This document shows, piece by piece, positions 51,794 through 61,592 of a stretch of DNA of 64,000 nt. Origin of the DNA: Commensalibacter oyaizuii. Its GTDB lineage: Bacteria > Pseudomonadota > Alphaproteobacteria > Acetobacterales > Acetobacteraceae. Position 1 is the first letter of the stretch. Every line of letters starts with the position of its first letter. The translations under genes were made by a program, and so were the position numbers. The stretch lies in assembly GCF_029953265.1 (NCBI RefSeq), contig NZ_JASBAO010000001.1, positions 1,989,501 to 2,053,500 on the forward strand, written 5' to 3'. The notes under the pieces were generated by a model. That model was given only the letters and a program-made list of their open reading frames with translations. It was not told the origin of the DNA and ran no database searches.

Positions 51794-54406
51794 ATGAGTG
51801 ACTCTTCTCCGACTTCGTATAATTTTCAACAAACGGAACCTTTTTGGCAAAAAGAATGGGAAACACGACGTTTATTCGATGTTCCTGATGTTCCAGATCC
51901 AAATTTGCCAAAATATTATGTGCTAGAGATGTTCCCCTATCCATCGGGACAGTTGCACATGGGGCATGTGCGAAATTATACCTTGGGAGACGTTGTTGCA
52001 CGGTACAAGCGTGCTAGAGGTTACAGTGTTTTGCATCCCATGGGTTGGGATGCTTTTGGATTGCCTGCAGAAAATGCTGCGCGAGATCGTGGTGTGTCGC
52101 CTGCTAAATGGACTATGGAAAATATTGCTACCATGCGGGCAGAGTTAAAACGTCTTGGGTTTTCATTAAACTGGAATCGTGAATTTGCGACGTGCCAGCC
52201 TGAATATTATGGGCAACAACAAAAACTATTTCTTAGCCTAATGAAAGAAGGGTTATTGGAACGCCGCGAAAGTTGGGTTAATTGGGATCCTGTAGATCAA
52301 ACAGTTCTGGCCAATGAACAGGTAATCGATGGAAAAGGTTGGCGCTCTGGTGCCCCGATCGAGAAAAAACAGCTTTTTCAATGGTTCTTGAAGATTACAG
52401 AGTTTGCACAGCCTTTGCTGGATGGTCTAAAAACATTAGATCAGTGGCCTGATCGTGTCAAAACCATGCAAGAACGTTGGTTGGGTCGTTCAGAGGGAGC
52501 CAAAGTTCGTTTTTCTTTAAGTCATGTTCCTGCAGAATTTGAAGAAAATCTGTCCTCTGTTGAAGTTTTTACCACACGCCCAGACACGTTATTTGGAATG
52601 GCTTTTTTAGCTATTTCTCCGGATCATCCTATTGCTGCTAAATTAGCTAAAAATAATTCAAAAATTGCCGAGTTTATAGCTGAATGTCATCGTTTGGGAA
52701 CATCAGAAGAGGCTATCGAAAAAGCCGAGAAAAAAGGAATCGATACAGGGTTGACAGTTGTTCATCCCTTTATGCCTGATCAACAGTACCCTATTTGGAT
52801 TGCCAATTTTGTTTTAATGGACTATGGAACGGGTGCAGTGTTTGGATGTCCATCAGGGGATCAGCGGGATATTGATTTCGCGCGTAAATATAATATTCCC
52901 TTTAAAACCGTTATTATGCCTGAAGGTGAGAGCCCAGAGACTTATACCGTCACAGATGCGCCCTATATTGGTGCGGGTATAGTAATCAATTCACAATTTT
53001 TAAATGGCCTTACAACGACACAAGCAAAAAAAGAAGCTATTTCCCGTCTAGAGACCATGAATATTGGTAAAAGAGTGGTTAATTGGCGCCTACGGGATTG
53101 GGGTATTTCACGGCAACGTTATTGGGGTTGTCCAATCCCTGTTATTCATTGCTCATCTTGTGGGATTGTTCCAGTTCCTCAGGATCAACTACCCGTCATT
53201 TTACCTGAGGATGTAGATTTTTCCTTGTCGGGGAATCCATTAGACAACCATCCAACATGGAAGCATGTAAAATGCCCACATTGTCATCAGGATGCAATAA
53301 GAGAAACCGATACTTGTGATACTTTTGTTGACAGTTCTTGGTATTTTGCGCGTTTCACAGCCCCACAGGTGCAAACTCCAACGGATTTAAACGCTGTCAA
53401 CCGTTGGATGCCTGTCGATCAATATATTGGTGGGATTGAACATGCAATTTTGCATTTGCTATATGCACGCTTTTTTACCCGTGCAATGCATCAAACGGGT
53501 CATATCGGTGTAGACGAACCATTTAATGCATTATTTACCCAAGGAATGGTAATGCATGAAAGTTACAAGGATTCAGAAGGAAATTGGGTAGCCCCCGATG
53601 AAATTGAAAAGTCCGAAAATGGCTTTGTAAAACGTGGTACTGGGCAGGCAATTACTGTTGGGCGTATTGAAAAAATGTCCAAGTCAAAGAAAAATACAAT
53701 TGCTCCCTCTGTAATTATTGAACGTTTTGGTGCGGATACAGCTCGTTGGTTTATTTTGTCAGATAATCCACCTGAACGGGATATGGAATGGACAGAAGAG
53801 GGGGCGATTGCAACGTCTCGTTTTTTACAACGTCTATACCGTATTATCGTCAGCATTGCTCAGGACGTGCCTGTGCTTATGAGTCTGCCAGATGATATTG
53901 CTAATAGTGCTGATGGTTTGCGTCGCATGACCCATCGTACTATTGTTGCCGTTACCGAAGCGCTTGACGCATTTGCTATGAATGTTGCTATTGCGCGTTT
54001 ACACGAATTAACCAATGCCCTTGGGGAAGCAGAAAAATCAGCAAATGATTCAGGAATGGCATTTGCACGTCGTGAAGCAGCTTATATACTATGTTTGTTG
54101 TGTGGTCCCCTCGTCCCACATATGGCAGAGGAAATGGCACGTTTACTGGGACATGATCAACTGATCGCTCAAACGGCTTGGCCAAAGGCAGATGCATCTT
54201 TACTAACAGCAACACGGGTCGTTATTGCAGTGCAAATTAAAGGTAAATTAAGGGGTACGATTGAGGTTTCCCCTGATTTAGATAAAGACACGGTCATTGG
54301 CTTGGCCCGTGAAGAAAGAACTGTGGCAAAATTCTTAGAAGGAAAAACAATTGTGAAAACGATTTATGTTCCTAATAAGATTGTTAATTTCGTGGTAGGC
54401 GGATGA
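51794..54406 (+). CDS. leuS: Leucyl-tRNA synthetase
   Basis: Charges tRNA-Leu with leucine. The 870-residue class Ia enzyme has the HIGH motif as HMGH in [14 protein letters not shown], the CP1 editing domain (about 230-420, with [20 protein letters not shown]), a zinc-knuckle-like CSSCG and CPHCH, and the KMSKS motif in EKMSKSKKN. The C-terminal anticodon domain ends in IVNFVVGG. It begins 26 bases after the DUF3576 gene, and its stop overlaps the lptE start (ATGA). Confidence 0.97.
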   Translation: MSDSSPTSYNFQQTEPFWQKEWETRRLFDVPDVPDPNLPKYYVLEMFPYPSGQLHMGHVRNYTLGDVVARYKRARGYSVLHPMGWDAFGLPAENAARDRGVSPAKWTMENIATMRAELKRLGFSLNWNREFATCQPEYYGQQQKLFLSLMKEGLLERRESWVNWDPVDQTVLANEQVIDGKGWRSGAPIEKKQLFQWFLKITEFAQPLLDGLKTLDQWPDRVKTMQERWLGRSEGAKVRFSLSHVPAEFEENLSSVEVFTTRPDTLFGMAFLAISPDHPIAAKLAKNNSKIAEFIAECHRLGTSEEAIEKAEKKGIDTGLTVVHPFMPDQQYPIWIANFVLMDYGTGAVFGCPSGDQRDIDFARKYNIPFKTVIMPEGESPETYTVTDAPYIGAGIVINSQFLNGLTTTQAKKEAISRLETMNIGKRVVNWRLRDWGISRQRYWGCPIPVIHCSSCGIVPVPQDQLPVILPEDVDFSLSGNPLDNHPTWKHVKCPHCHQDAIRETDTCDTFVDSSWYFARFTAPQVQTPTDLNAVNRWMPVDQYIGGIEHAILHLLYARFFTRAMHQTGHIGVDEPFNALFTQGMVMHESYKDSEGNWVAPDEIEKSENGFVKRGTGQAITVGRIEKMSKSKKNTIAPSVIIERFGADTARWFILSDNPPERDMEWTEEGAIATSRFLQRLYRIIVSIAQDVPVLMSLPDDIANSADGLRRMTHRTIVAVTEALDAFAMNVAIARLHELTNALGEAEKSANDSGMAFARREAAYILCLLCGPLVPHMAEEMARLLGHDQLIAQTAWPKADASLLTATRVVIAVQIKGKLRGTIEVSPDLDKDTVIGLAREERTVAKFLEGKTIVKTIYVPNKIVNFVVGG

Positions 54407-55116
54407 AATCAATCGGTAAGCTTCTTAAAATTTCTAGCTTGTTTGTTGGAATTGGTATTTTTCTTGCAGGATGTGGGTTTAAGCCTTTGTATGGGGATTC
54501 TGCTAACTTGGATGTTAGTGATGAACTTAAGAAGATTTATGTTCCCGTGCTAAATGATCGTTATGGGCAACTTGTGCGTCAGTCCTTGCAACAAAATCTT
54601 GCTGGATCAGGGCCAGAGGATCCTAAAACATATCAATTGGATGTTTCCCCTGGGCTCAGTGAAGAGGCAATTGATATTCATTATGATAATTCTTCGGGTC
54701 GTGCACGAATGATTGGGACGGCGCATTGGGTCTTGAAAACCATTTCTATTGATCCTGTTGTATTGGCGCAAGGGGATGCCCAAGTCATGGATGGTTACAC
54801 GATTACTTATGAGCAGTATTTCGCACAAAGCTTAAATGATGAAACTGCACAGGCGCGCGTTGCACAGAATTTAGCCAATGAGGTAACGCAGCAAATTGCA
54901 ACTTGGTTTAGAAATAATGAGGCATACCAAACTAGGCCAAAAAAACCTCAGACGCCTAAGGCAACGTATATGCTGCCCAGTATGAATCCTGGATCTAATG
55001 GTGCCCAGACTCAAGGTACAGGGGTTGATGGAATGCCAGCAATGGCAACTGGCCGAAATACAATGATACCTGTAGGTATGGATAATATGACGACTGATGA
55101 TATACCTGGAAACTAA
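54403..55116 (+). CDS. lptE: LPS-assembly lipoprotein LptE
   Basis: Outer-membrane lipoprotein that plugs LptD and helps insert lipopolysaccharide. The 237-residue protein has a signal peptide with lipobox FLAG-C24 followed by GFKPLYGD, the classic LptE start in alphaproteobacteria. Residues about 35-175 contain the folded domain. The last 50 residues are Pro/Asn/Gly/Met-rich and look disordered, longer than usual. Its ATG overlaps the leuS stop by four bases, and holA follows 21 bases later. Confidence 0.88.
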   Translation: MKSIGKLLKISSLFVGIGIFLAGCGFKPLYGDSANLDVSDELKKIYVPVLNDRYGQLVRQSLQQNLAGSGPEDPKTYQLDVSPGLSEEAIDIHYDNSSGRARMIGTAHWVLKTISIDPVVLAQGDAQVMDGYTITYEQYFAQSLNDETAQARVAQNLANEVTQQIATWFRNNEAYQTRPKKPQTPKATYMLPSMNPGSNGAQTQGTGVDGMPAMATGRNTMIPVGMDNMTTDDIPGN

Positions 55117-55137
55117 GTCAATTTTAGGTATGAAACT

Positions 55138-56202
55138 ATGAAAATAGATACACGAAATTTGATCGGAACATTACAAGGACCAATCAAATTTCGTGTTTTT
55201 TTATTATATGGCGAAAATACGGGATTGGTTCGCGAGCGTGCTGCTTTTATGGTCAGGAAAGTAGCTGGACGATTGGATGATCCTTTTTTAGTTTGCGTAT
55301 TGGATAAAGATGAGCATTTCCGATTATTAGAGGAAGCAACAGCTTTATCTCTGATGGGCGGACAGCGTGCAGTATGGGTCAGAGAAGGAGGAGATACATT
55401 AACCAAGCCCTTAGAAGAGTTTTGTGCTTTATATCCCAAAAACGCAATTGATCCCGCGACATTTGATAGTGTTGTGATTATTGAAGCTTCTAACCTTTCC
55501 CCTAGATCCTCTTTACGTATTCTAGCAGAAAAACATCCTTTGATTGCGTCTGTTCCCTGCTATGCGGAAACAGGGCGATCTTTAGAGGAAACAATACGAT
55601 ACTTACTTGGTAAAAAGCATATAGCTTCTGAAGCTTTTCGTTATTTACTTTCAGTATTGGGCACCGATAGGGCTTTAATTCGTAATGAGATTGAAAAATT
55701 ATTGCTCTATGTTGGACAAGAAAATACAATTACTCTTGATGATGTTCAGCAAGCTATTGGGGATGGTGGAGAATATTCACCTGAAGATATCGTATACGCT
55801 GCAATGTGCGGTCAAATTGTTGTAGCAGATCGTGCATTCGATCGTGCTATGAAAGAGGGGATGGCCATGATTGCATTAGTACGAAGCCTATTATATTTTG
55901 TTGATCGTTTATTGCAGGCTCGATTTATGGTAGAAAATAGTATTCCTGCCAAGACAGCAATTTCTAAGTTAAACCCTCCTGTTTTTTTTAAACGAACAGA
56001 AAGTTTTTTGAAGGCACTAGATATTTGGCATGTTAATCGTTTATTTGCTTTGTTACGATATGTTCAAAAATTAGAACAGTTGTGCAAGCAAACGGCAGTT
56101 CCTGTTGAATTATTATGTCAGCATTTTATTTTAACGCTTGCCCAACATGCCAAAGATAAAAAAAAACTTTTAAATGAAAGCAAACTCTTTTCAAATTTAT
56201 AA
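55138..56202 (+). CDS. holA: DNA polymerase III delta subunit
   Basis: Wrench subunit of the clamp loader that opens the beta sliding clamp. The 354-residue protein has the beginning FRVFLLYGENTGLVRERAAF, which replaces the P-loop in this non-ATPase AAA+ relative, then SLMGGQRAVWVREGGDTLTK and the helical domain III (about 220-345). The C-terminal collar domain carries PVELLCQHFILTLAQHAKD. It ends the leuS-lptE-holA unit, a conserved alphaproteobacterial order. The tRNA-Arg gene begins 22 bases later. Confidence 0.9.
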   Translation: MKIDTRNLIGTLQGPIKFRVFLLYGENTGLVRERAAFMVRKVAGRLDDPFLVCVLDKDEHFRLLEEATALSLMGGQRAVWVREGGDTLTKPLEEFCALYPKNAIDPATFDSVVIIEASNLSPRSSLRILAEKHPLIASVPCYAETGRSLEETIRYLLGKKHIASEAFRYLLSVLGTDRALIRNEIEKLLLYVGQENTITLDDVQQAIGDGGEYSPEDIVYAAMCGQIVVADRAFDRAMKEGMAMIALVRSLLYFVDRLLQARFMVENSIPAKTAISKLNPPVFFKRTESFLKALDIWHVNRLFALLRYVQKLEQLCKQTAVPVELLCQHFILTLAQHAKDKKKLLNESKLFSNL

Positions 56203-56224
56203 AGTCAGGTTAAAAGAGTCATAC

Positions 56225-56534
56225 GTCTGCGTAGCTCAGCAGGATAGAGCACAGGATTCCTAAATATAATTGGGCGCTTTATTAGGAAACTATAAAGTGG
56301 ATTCACTCTAATTCGGGGGAAGTTTCGGTAATCTCAACCATACCAATCCCGAGCCAAGTCTGATCGAATGATTAGAAAGGTGTAGAGACTGTACGGGTGA
56401 TGCCTAAGGGATATAAATATCCTAAGGTAAAGAGACAGTCCAGCTTACAAACATTGTTTTTGATAACAATGGCGATGAAAATCGTGGTGAGATGAATCCT
56501 GGGGTCGTGGGTTCGAATCCCGCCGTGGACACCA
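56225..56534 (+). tRNA. tRNA-Arg (CCU) interrupted by a group I intron
   Basis: Two exons, 56225-56261 and 56495-56534, join into a 77-nt tRNA. Acceptor stem GTCTGCG pairs with CGTGGAC (two G-U pairs), followed by A73 and encoded CCA. The D arm reads GCTC...GAGC, the anticodon stem CAGGA / TCCTG, and the loop TTCCTAA gives CCU. The T arm is GTGGG-TTCGAAT-CCCGC. The gene is split after U36, the last anticodon base. Group I introns in tRNA-Arg(CCU) are known from Agrobacterium, so this is a recognised but uncommon situation. Confidence 0.93.
56262..56494 (+). ncRNA. Group I self-splicing intron, 233 nt, IC3-like
   Basis: The 5' exon ends in U and the intron ends in G, the group I hallmark. GGG at 56272-56274 can act as internal guide: it pairs with the CCU end of the exon, with a U-G wobble at the splice site. 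P2 is CTTTAT / ATAAAG (56277-56297). P4-P6 region contains CCCGAGCCAAG. P7 is GACTG (56387) with CAGTC (56436), flanked by AGAGAC segments. P8 is GGATAT-AA-ATATCC. The 3' part has a CATTGTT / AACAATG hairpin and a GAAA tetraloop on CGAT / ATCG. No homing endonuclease is encoded. The layout resembles the cyanobacterial tRNA-Leu intron. Confidence 0.88.
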
Positions 56535-56950
56535 TTTAAATATAACAACTTATGCGTCTTTTATGGTATGCAGTATTTAATTTCGATGTACATATGAGCC
56601 AGTTAATATTTTAATAACGTTATTATATAAAGTATTTTATTACCTAATATAACATTAAACGTGTGAATTAGAAAATTAAAAGCAAAATATGAAAGAATAG
56701 TAAGACGCTTTGGCATCTTTTTTTTATATTTAGTCAAATAGAATCAATGATTGATATGTAATTCAAGTAAATAAAAAGTTTCGTAATAATATTTTAAATT
56801 AAAATTTACGGTTACTATTTTAAATATCAATAAGAAATGTATTTATTAAATTTTTATCACAACAATATGTAATGACATAACAAATTCAATAAGTGGTTTG
56901 TATGTGACATCTATTTAAATACCTATGTAATTTAAAAAAAGAGAAATATA
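56535..56950. other. Non-coding AT-rich gap after tRNA-Arg
   Basis: About 415 bases. No repeat of the tRNA 3' end, no integrase and no reading frame of interest were seen, so there is no sign of an integrated element at this tRNA. Confidence 0.4.
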
Positions 56951-57381
56951 ATGAAAAGGGGGAATAATAAAGAAAGCGCTTCAACACAAATATGGGGTTG
57001 TGCAATGGTTGAATCGTTGAATCGTATTTTACTCATTTATATTGGATTTTATGGGGGATTTACTTATGAAAACGAAATTGTAAATTCGGGTTTAGCAGAT
57101 GGTTTTATTGTTTTACTAGCAGATTATTATTGGCAACTAATATTCATGTTATGTGGGATGTTACAGTTTTTCCTTTATGAGTTAAATATAAAATAGCCAA
57201 GGGTATCTCTGCTTTTGTATCAGCTTTTTTGTTAGTGTGGAGTGTTTCAAATCCTTTTATATATGGTCGGCAATGGGATTCAGGTATGATTGTACTAATT
57301 ATTTTTACGATTATTAATTTTTATGTCCTAAATACGATTTTAATAGCAAATATGAAGAAATCGAAATTAGTCACATTGTGA
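56951..57381 (+). pseudogene. Membrane protein gene apparently split by a frameshift
   Basis: The first frame (56951-57196, 81 residues) encodes MKRGNNKESASTQIWGCAMV and two hydrophobic segments, ending LYELNIK. At the AAAA run at 57190-57193 a second frame, open only from 57181 and with no start codon near its beginning, takes over: IAKGISAFVSAFLLVWSVSN and further hydrophobic residues to a stop at 57379. Joined by a one-base shift they make a protein of about 140 residues with four membrane segments. A real mutation, a programmed slip or a sequencing error in the short A-run are all possible. Family not recognised. Confidence 0.55.
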
Positions 57382-57667
57382 CTATCAAGTGACGTTAAAT
57401 ATTATTACATTCTGTTATTTTAATAAAGTATAATTGATAGTGTTAAAAGTAAATTATACTAAATAAAACAATAAATTATATTGTTGAAATTTTTTTCAAA
57501 ATATTACATAATAAATATATAATATAATTTATTTATCTATTATATTTATCATAAATAAAAGTATTTATATTTAATAAATTAATCAATTTTTAGTTTAGTA
57601 AAGGAATTTTCTTTTATGAAAGCGTTCTTTTACTTTTTTTATATTTAAATTATTAGGACAACATACT
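57382..57667. other. Non-coding AT-rich region upstream of the collagen-like gene
   Basis: About 285 bases, extremely AT-rich and without frames. Expected promoter region of the collagen-like gene; AGGA lies nine bases before the downstream start. Confidence 0.4.
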
Positions 57668-59386
57668 ATGACATGTTTTATAAATCATCAAGTTATAATG
57701 GTGCCTGAACTGTGTAATGATGACAAAGATCTTACTTTACAGTGCAGAGCTCCTGACGAAGCAGTTATTTATCAATTTTCTTTAGCACAACGCTTGTCGC
57801 CAATGGACAAAATTTTGTCTGTTTGTGCGTATCCATCTGATCGTAATATTATTGTTGATATGATTACGGTTTTTGGGCAAACTTTTAAAGTAAGGATAAG
57901 TGGTGGAAGAGCAGGTACCAAAAGTAAAATTCGTTTCTTTGTTAAAACACGTAATTGTGAAACACGCGAATTTTGTGTATTTTCATGTATTTCGTCATCT
58001 TATTGTTGCAGCAATCACCAATATAGCGATTGTGATGTAAATTACGAGCAAAATCATCACTATAATTATCACCATGATCACAATAATTGCTGTATTCATG
58101 ATAATGGCTCACTAAACCACACGCATTCCCCATGTGATAAAGCCCCTACTATTAAAGTGGGTGAAGTTAAAGTAACAGAACCAGGTGAAAAACCACAAGT
58201 TGTGAATGTAGGTACTAGTACACATGCTGTATTAGATTTTGTCCTACCCCGTGGTATAGCGGGGTCAAATGGAAAGGATGGTACACAAATTGTTGCTGCA
58301 GAGAGAGACCCATCAGAGGCAGATACGGAAGAAAATGCACTTTGGTTAAATAGTTTAACAGGGGATTTGTTTCAACGTTACGTTGGTTGTGGTTGTCAGC
58401 AAGGATGGTACAAGGTTGGAAATCTAAAGGGTGATACAGGTGCACAGGGCCCTCAAGGTCCACAAGGTGAAAAGGGTGATACAGGTGCACAAGGTTCAAA
58501 AGGAGATAAGGGTGACACTGGAGAGAGAGGTACAAGCTACGTTAATGATGGAACTGTTGATTTAAACGTTAAATCAATCAATAAAAATGCATATTTGAAC
58601 GTTGATCTACATGACGGTGTTCCCAGTCCTTATCAAATTACAGTAAATGATTTATATCAGCTGTCTTCAGGTAGCAATATTAAACCCTTTAGTCCAGATA
58701 AAGGAATTGATAACCTTTTGGCATTGACAACAATGAATAAAATTGAAGAATTGAGTGGTGTTTTTCTGGTAGGAGGGGCAACGTGGATACCAGCCGCATC
58801 GCCATTGGAATTTAAAGGATATCAAGGAACTTATATATTTGGTTGTTATGGTGCAGACTTAGAACAGTCTGGTTATCAAATCAAAACGAATTTGGTTTGT
58901 GAAAATGAAGCAGATGATGGGAAAGGAGAAGCTTTTAAAGAAGATGCGATTATTACGCTAAGAATTGGCGATATTTTAATATTAACAGCTCAGTGGTTTG
59001 ACAATGATCGATTATATTATCATGCTAGACGCAGTCGATCTGCGACATTATTAACAGACATCTTTTTGTCGGGTAAAGCAGCCCCTACAACATTATCATC
59101 GAAAGGATATTTAAACGAAATTCGGTTAGGGAATGATGGAATATATTATTGCCAAAAAGAAGGCGGTGACGGCAGTGCACAATGGCAACAATATCCATCG
59201 CTAGCTAAACTTTCAGATGGTTCTGTGGCTTTGAATGCAAATAGTCTTGTCTTATCAGATACAAGTGAAGTGCAAGCTGAAAATCTAGTGATTGGTAGAC
59301 AAGCCTTTAGTAAAGCACTAAAAAAGCCTTGTTGGTGGGATGGAAAACAATGGGTAGATGCCCTTGGTAATGTTATTACCATATAA
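57668..59386 (+). CDS. Collagen-like repeat protein with His/Cys-rich segment
   Basis: A 572-residue mosaic protein. Residues about 1-105 form a beta-rich module (LCNDDKDLTLQCRAPDEAVI). Residues about 113-155 are unusually rich in His, Cys, Tyr and Asn (HHYNYHHDHNN, CC pairs) and could bind metal. Then come a VKVTEPGEKPQVVNVGTSTH / AVLDFVLPRGIAG segment typical of phage tail-fibre or spike proteins, and Gly-X-Y triplets at about 254-292 (GDTGAQGPQGPQGEKGDTG), a collagen-like triple-helix stretch. The C-terminal half has WLNS-type fibre modules. No signal peptide is seen, so export or a phage-like release route is unclear. Likely a fibrous surface or phage-derived structure. Confidence 0.65.
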   Translation: MTCFINHQVIMVPELCNDDKDLTLQCRAPDEAVIYQFSLAQRLSPMDKILSVCAYPSDRNIIVDMITVFGQTFKVRISGGRAGTKSKIRFFVKTRNCETREFCVFSCISSSYCCSNHQYSDCDVNYEQNHHYNYHHDHNNCCIHDNGSLNHTHSPCDKAPTIKVGEVKVTEPGEKPQVVNVGTSTHAVLDFVLPRGIAGSNGKDGTQIVAAERDPSEADTEENALWLNSLTGDLFQRYVGCGCQQGWYKVGNLKGDTGAQGPQGPQGEKGDTGAQGSKGDKGDTGERGTSYVNDGTVDLNVKSINKNAYLNVDLHDGVPSPYQITVNDLYQLSSGSNIKPFSPDKGIDNLLALTTMNKIEELSGVFLVGGATWIPAASPLEFKGYQGTYIFGCYGADLEQSGYQIKTNLVCENEADDGKGEAFKEDAIITLRIGDILILTAQWFDNDRLYYHARRSRSATLLTDIFLSGKAAPTTLSSKGYLNEIRLGNDGIYYCQKEGGDGSAQWQQYPSLAKLSDGSVALNANSLVLSDTSEVQAENLVIGRQAFSKALKKPCWWDGKQWVDALGNVITI

Positions 59387-59400
59387 TTACTTTTATCAAA

Positions 59401-59449
59401 TAATAAGGCATAATTTAGGTTGTTTAAGCAGCTTTTTTATGCCTATTAT
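59401..59449. terminator. Long hairpin between convergent genes
   Basis: TAATAAGGCATAA pairs with TTATGCCTATTA (one bulged base) around a 24-base interior. It lies between the collagen-like gene and the convergent AEC transporter and could terminate both. Confidence 0.55.
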
Positions 59450-59465
59450 ATCACAAATTCTACGG

Positions 59466-60434
59466 TTAATGTATTAACCCCAGAACAATAGAAACTGTAA
59501 TAATCATACTAAAAGTAGAGATAGCAAGGATAGATGCAGATTCTTCTTGGTATTGTTTATATTGATTACTAAGTAATATTGTCATTGGACCAGATGGCAT
59601 TGCGCACAGTAATAATCCTTCATTAAAAATGGTAGGACTATTGTTAAGAGAAAATACAAATGCGACACCTAAAAATAAGGCAGGCAGAGCAATATCCTTA
59701 ATTGATGCAAAGAATAAACGTTCAGTGGTTATTTTAAACTTGTTAACAGCTATTGTCATGCCCGCTACAAAAACTGCAATGCCAGAAGTAGCTTTACCAA
59801 TTAATAAGCAAGAATTGTTGATAAAGTCAGGCAGTTGAATTCCACACAATAATAAAATAATTGCTAATAGAGGGGCCCACACGTATGGACAATAGACGAT
59901 CGCATTATAAATAGAACTGGTTATTAAACGATAAATTGGAATGTGGTGCTGGCTATTTTTTTTCTCTTCGTCAACTTCAATGATAATAGTGGCAAGCGGG
60001 ATAAGAAATAGATTAATAACCAGAGCCATCATACTGATGGCAATGCTGCTAGATCCTCCATATAGTGGTTCTAACAAAGCAGGACCATAAAAAGGTCCTG
60101 CAGAAAAACTCCCTCCCAAAGCTGCTAGAGAAGATTGAACAACGTTACGTTTAAAAATTATTTTGGCAATGAAAAAACTAATTAGGTAAATGGCAATGGT
60201 AGAAATTAATAATGATAAAAATAACAAGAAAGCACTATGAAGCTGTGTCCTAGAAACGCTAAGAGTTCCTGCAAATAAAACTGGAGGGAGTGTGACGGTC
60301 AGTACCAGTTTGCTGAGAATGGAGATAGCATTATCATTATTTTGAAAAATATTTTTCTTCGCAGCAAAAAAACCAAACATTAAAATGATAATGATGGGGA
60401 TAACAATCCCAATAGGCTGTAAGAGGGATAACAT
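59466..60434 (-). CDS. AEC-family transporter (auxin efflux carrier type)
   Basis: An inner-membrane carrier of 322 residues with about ten hydrophobic helices in two five-helix halves. The start MLSLLQPIGIVIPIIIILMF, LTVTLPPVLFAGTLSVSRTQ, and the LLCAMPSGPMTILLSNQYKQ near the end are typical of bacterial AEC proteins such as malonate or organic-acid carriers. I chose the ATG giving the usual family length; a TTG twenty codons upstream is unlikely. It is divergent from a racemase-family gene, suggesting a shared function in uptake of an organic or amino acid. Substrate unknown. Confidence 0.82.
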   Translation of the reverse strand: MLSLLQPIGIVIPIIIILMFGFFAAKKNIFQNNDNAISILSKLVLTVTLPPVLFAGTLSVSRTQLHSAFLLFLSLLISTIAIYLISFFIAKIIFKRNVVQSSLAALGGSFSAGPFYGPALLEPLYGGSSSIAISMMALVINLFLIPLATIIIEVDEEKKNSQHHIPIYRLITSSIYNAIVYCPYVWAPLLAIILLLCGIQLPDFINNSCLLIGKATSGIAVFVAGMTIAVNKFKITTERLFFASIKDIALPALFLGVAFVFSLNNSPTIFNEGLLLCAMPSGPMTILLSNQYKQYQEESASILAISTFSMIITVSIVLGLIH

Positions 60435-60843
60435 GTGATTGATACCGACTTTCTTGTACTTTGTATTTGAAGGATATTTAGCACTAAGTAACAAAGAAAG
60501 AAAACGATATATTGAGCATATAATCTTTTAGATAAAGGAATCTTTTTGTAACCTTGATATATATATTTTTTTTTACAGAAAATGCATCATGACAGAACGA
60601 ATTTTGGAAGAGTTCATTTATGTATGCTAAAATTGAGCAATATAGGATATGATCCGATAGTATAATTTATACTTTGAATAAGTTTATATACGATCAATAT
60701 TCGTACTTTTATCAATTAAATGATAGTTGAATAAACTTAACACGGCTACAAATTATTTTAATCGTATAAGTTCCATTTTAAATTTATATGTAGAACAATA
60801 CATTATAATAACACAATTTATCAAAGATCAGGAATTTAATTGC
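60435..60843. other. Divergent non-coding region between AEC transporter and racemase
   Basis: About 410 AT-rich bases. A frame continuing upstream of the racemase ATG is open but lacks protein-like composition, so I treat it as leader. No operator repeat stands out. Confidence 0.4.
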
Positions 60844-61572
60844 ATGGATTTGCTTATTATTAACCCCAACACAACAGTCTCGATGACCAAAAAGATTGAT
60901 GAGGCTGCGAAAAAAGTAGCATCACTAAACACCAAGATTACAGCAGTTAATCCTAGCGATGGTCCCGTTAGTATTGAGGGTTATTTTGATGAGGTCTTTG
61001 CTGTTCCGGGTATGATTGGTGAAATGCAAAAGCATCCTAATGCAGATGCATATATTATTGCGTGCTTTGATGATACAGGTCTAGATGCCGCACGTTGTGT
61101 TAGCAACGCACCGGTTATCGGTATTGGTGAAGCTGCCTTTCATATTGCCAGCTTGGTGGCAGGGACATTTACTGTGGTCACAACACTTTCTCGCTCTATT
61201 CCTGCGATTAAGCACAATCTTGGAAAATATGGTTTATTAACCCGTTGTGCAGGTATTCGTGCTAGTGAGGTTCCTGTATTGGATTTGGAAAAGAATGGTT
61301 CTGATGCTTACCAAAAAATATCGGATGAAATTGGACGTGCGCTCCTTGATGATCGTGCTGAGGCAATTGTTCTAGGGTGTGCAGGAATGGCAGATTTAGC
61401 GGCGTCTTTGTCTGCAAAACATCATATCCCTGTGATTGATGGTGTCAGTGCTGCGGTAAAATTGAGTGAAGCTATTGTACAATTAGGCATTGGCACCTCT
61501 AAATGGGGGGGATATAGGCGTCCAGTTGCGAAAGAGTTTAAAGGCATTTTTGCACCATTCAGCCCAAAATAA
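60844..61572 (+). CDS. Aspartate/glutamate/hydantoin racemase family protein
   Basis: A cofactor-independent racemase-fold enzyme of 242 residues starting MDLLIINPNTTVSMTKKIDE, the start typical of hydantoin racemases. The two catalytic cysteines are in IIACFDDTGLDAARC (first half) and VLGCAGMADLA (second half). AGGA lies ten bases before the chosen ATG; a longer open frame upstream looks non-coding. Substrates could be 5-substituted hydantoins, allantoin or an amino acid. The divergent AEC carrier may import the substrate. Confidence 0.82.
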   Translation: MDLLIINPNTTVSMTKKIDEAAKKVASLNTKITAVNPSDGPVSIEGYFDEVFAVPGMIGEMQKHPNADAYIIACFDDTGLDAARCVSNAPVIGIGEAAFHIASLVAGTFTVVTTLSRSIPAIKHNLGKYGLLTRCAGIRASEVPVLDLEKNGSDAYQKISDEIGRALLDDRAEAIVLGCAGMADLAASLSAKHHIPVIDGVSAAVKLSEAIVQLGIGTSKWGGYRRPVAKEFKGIFAPFSPK

Positions 61573-61592
61573 ATTATGTACTGTTACATGAT

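Noticed and set aside
56225-56534. tRNA-Arg as an integration site for a mobile element
   Set aside because: The interruption has group I intron structure, the 3' exon is intact, and no integrase or att repeat follows.
58215-58535. Minus-strand frame opposite the collagen-like repeats
   Set aside because: Created by the antisense of the Gly-X-Y codons (Pro/Leu/Tyr/His periodicity); no start signal.
58427-58540. Short tandem repeats that could suggest a CRISPR-like array
   Set aside because: They are Gly-X-Y codons in an open reading frame; no constant repeat with unique spacers exists in the window.
60727-60843. N-terminal extension of the racemase-family protein by 39 residues
   Set aside because: Composition is unlike the family, starts on TTG without ribosome binding site, and the conserved fold begins at the downstream ATG.
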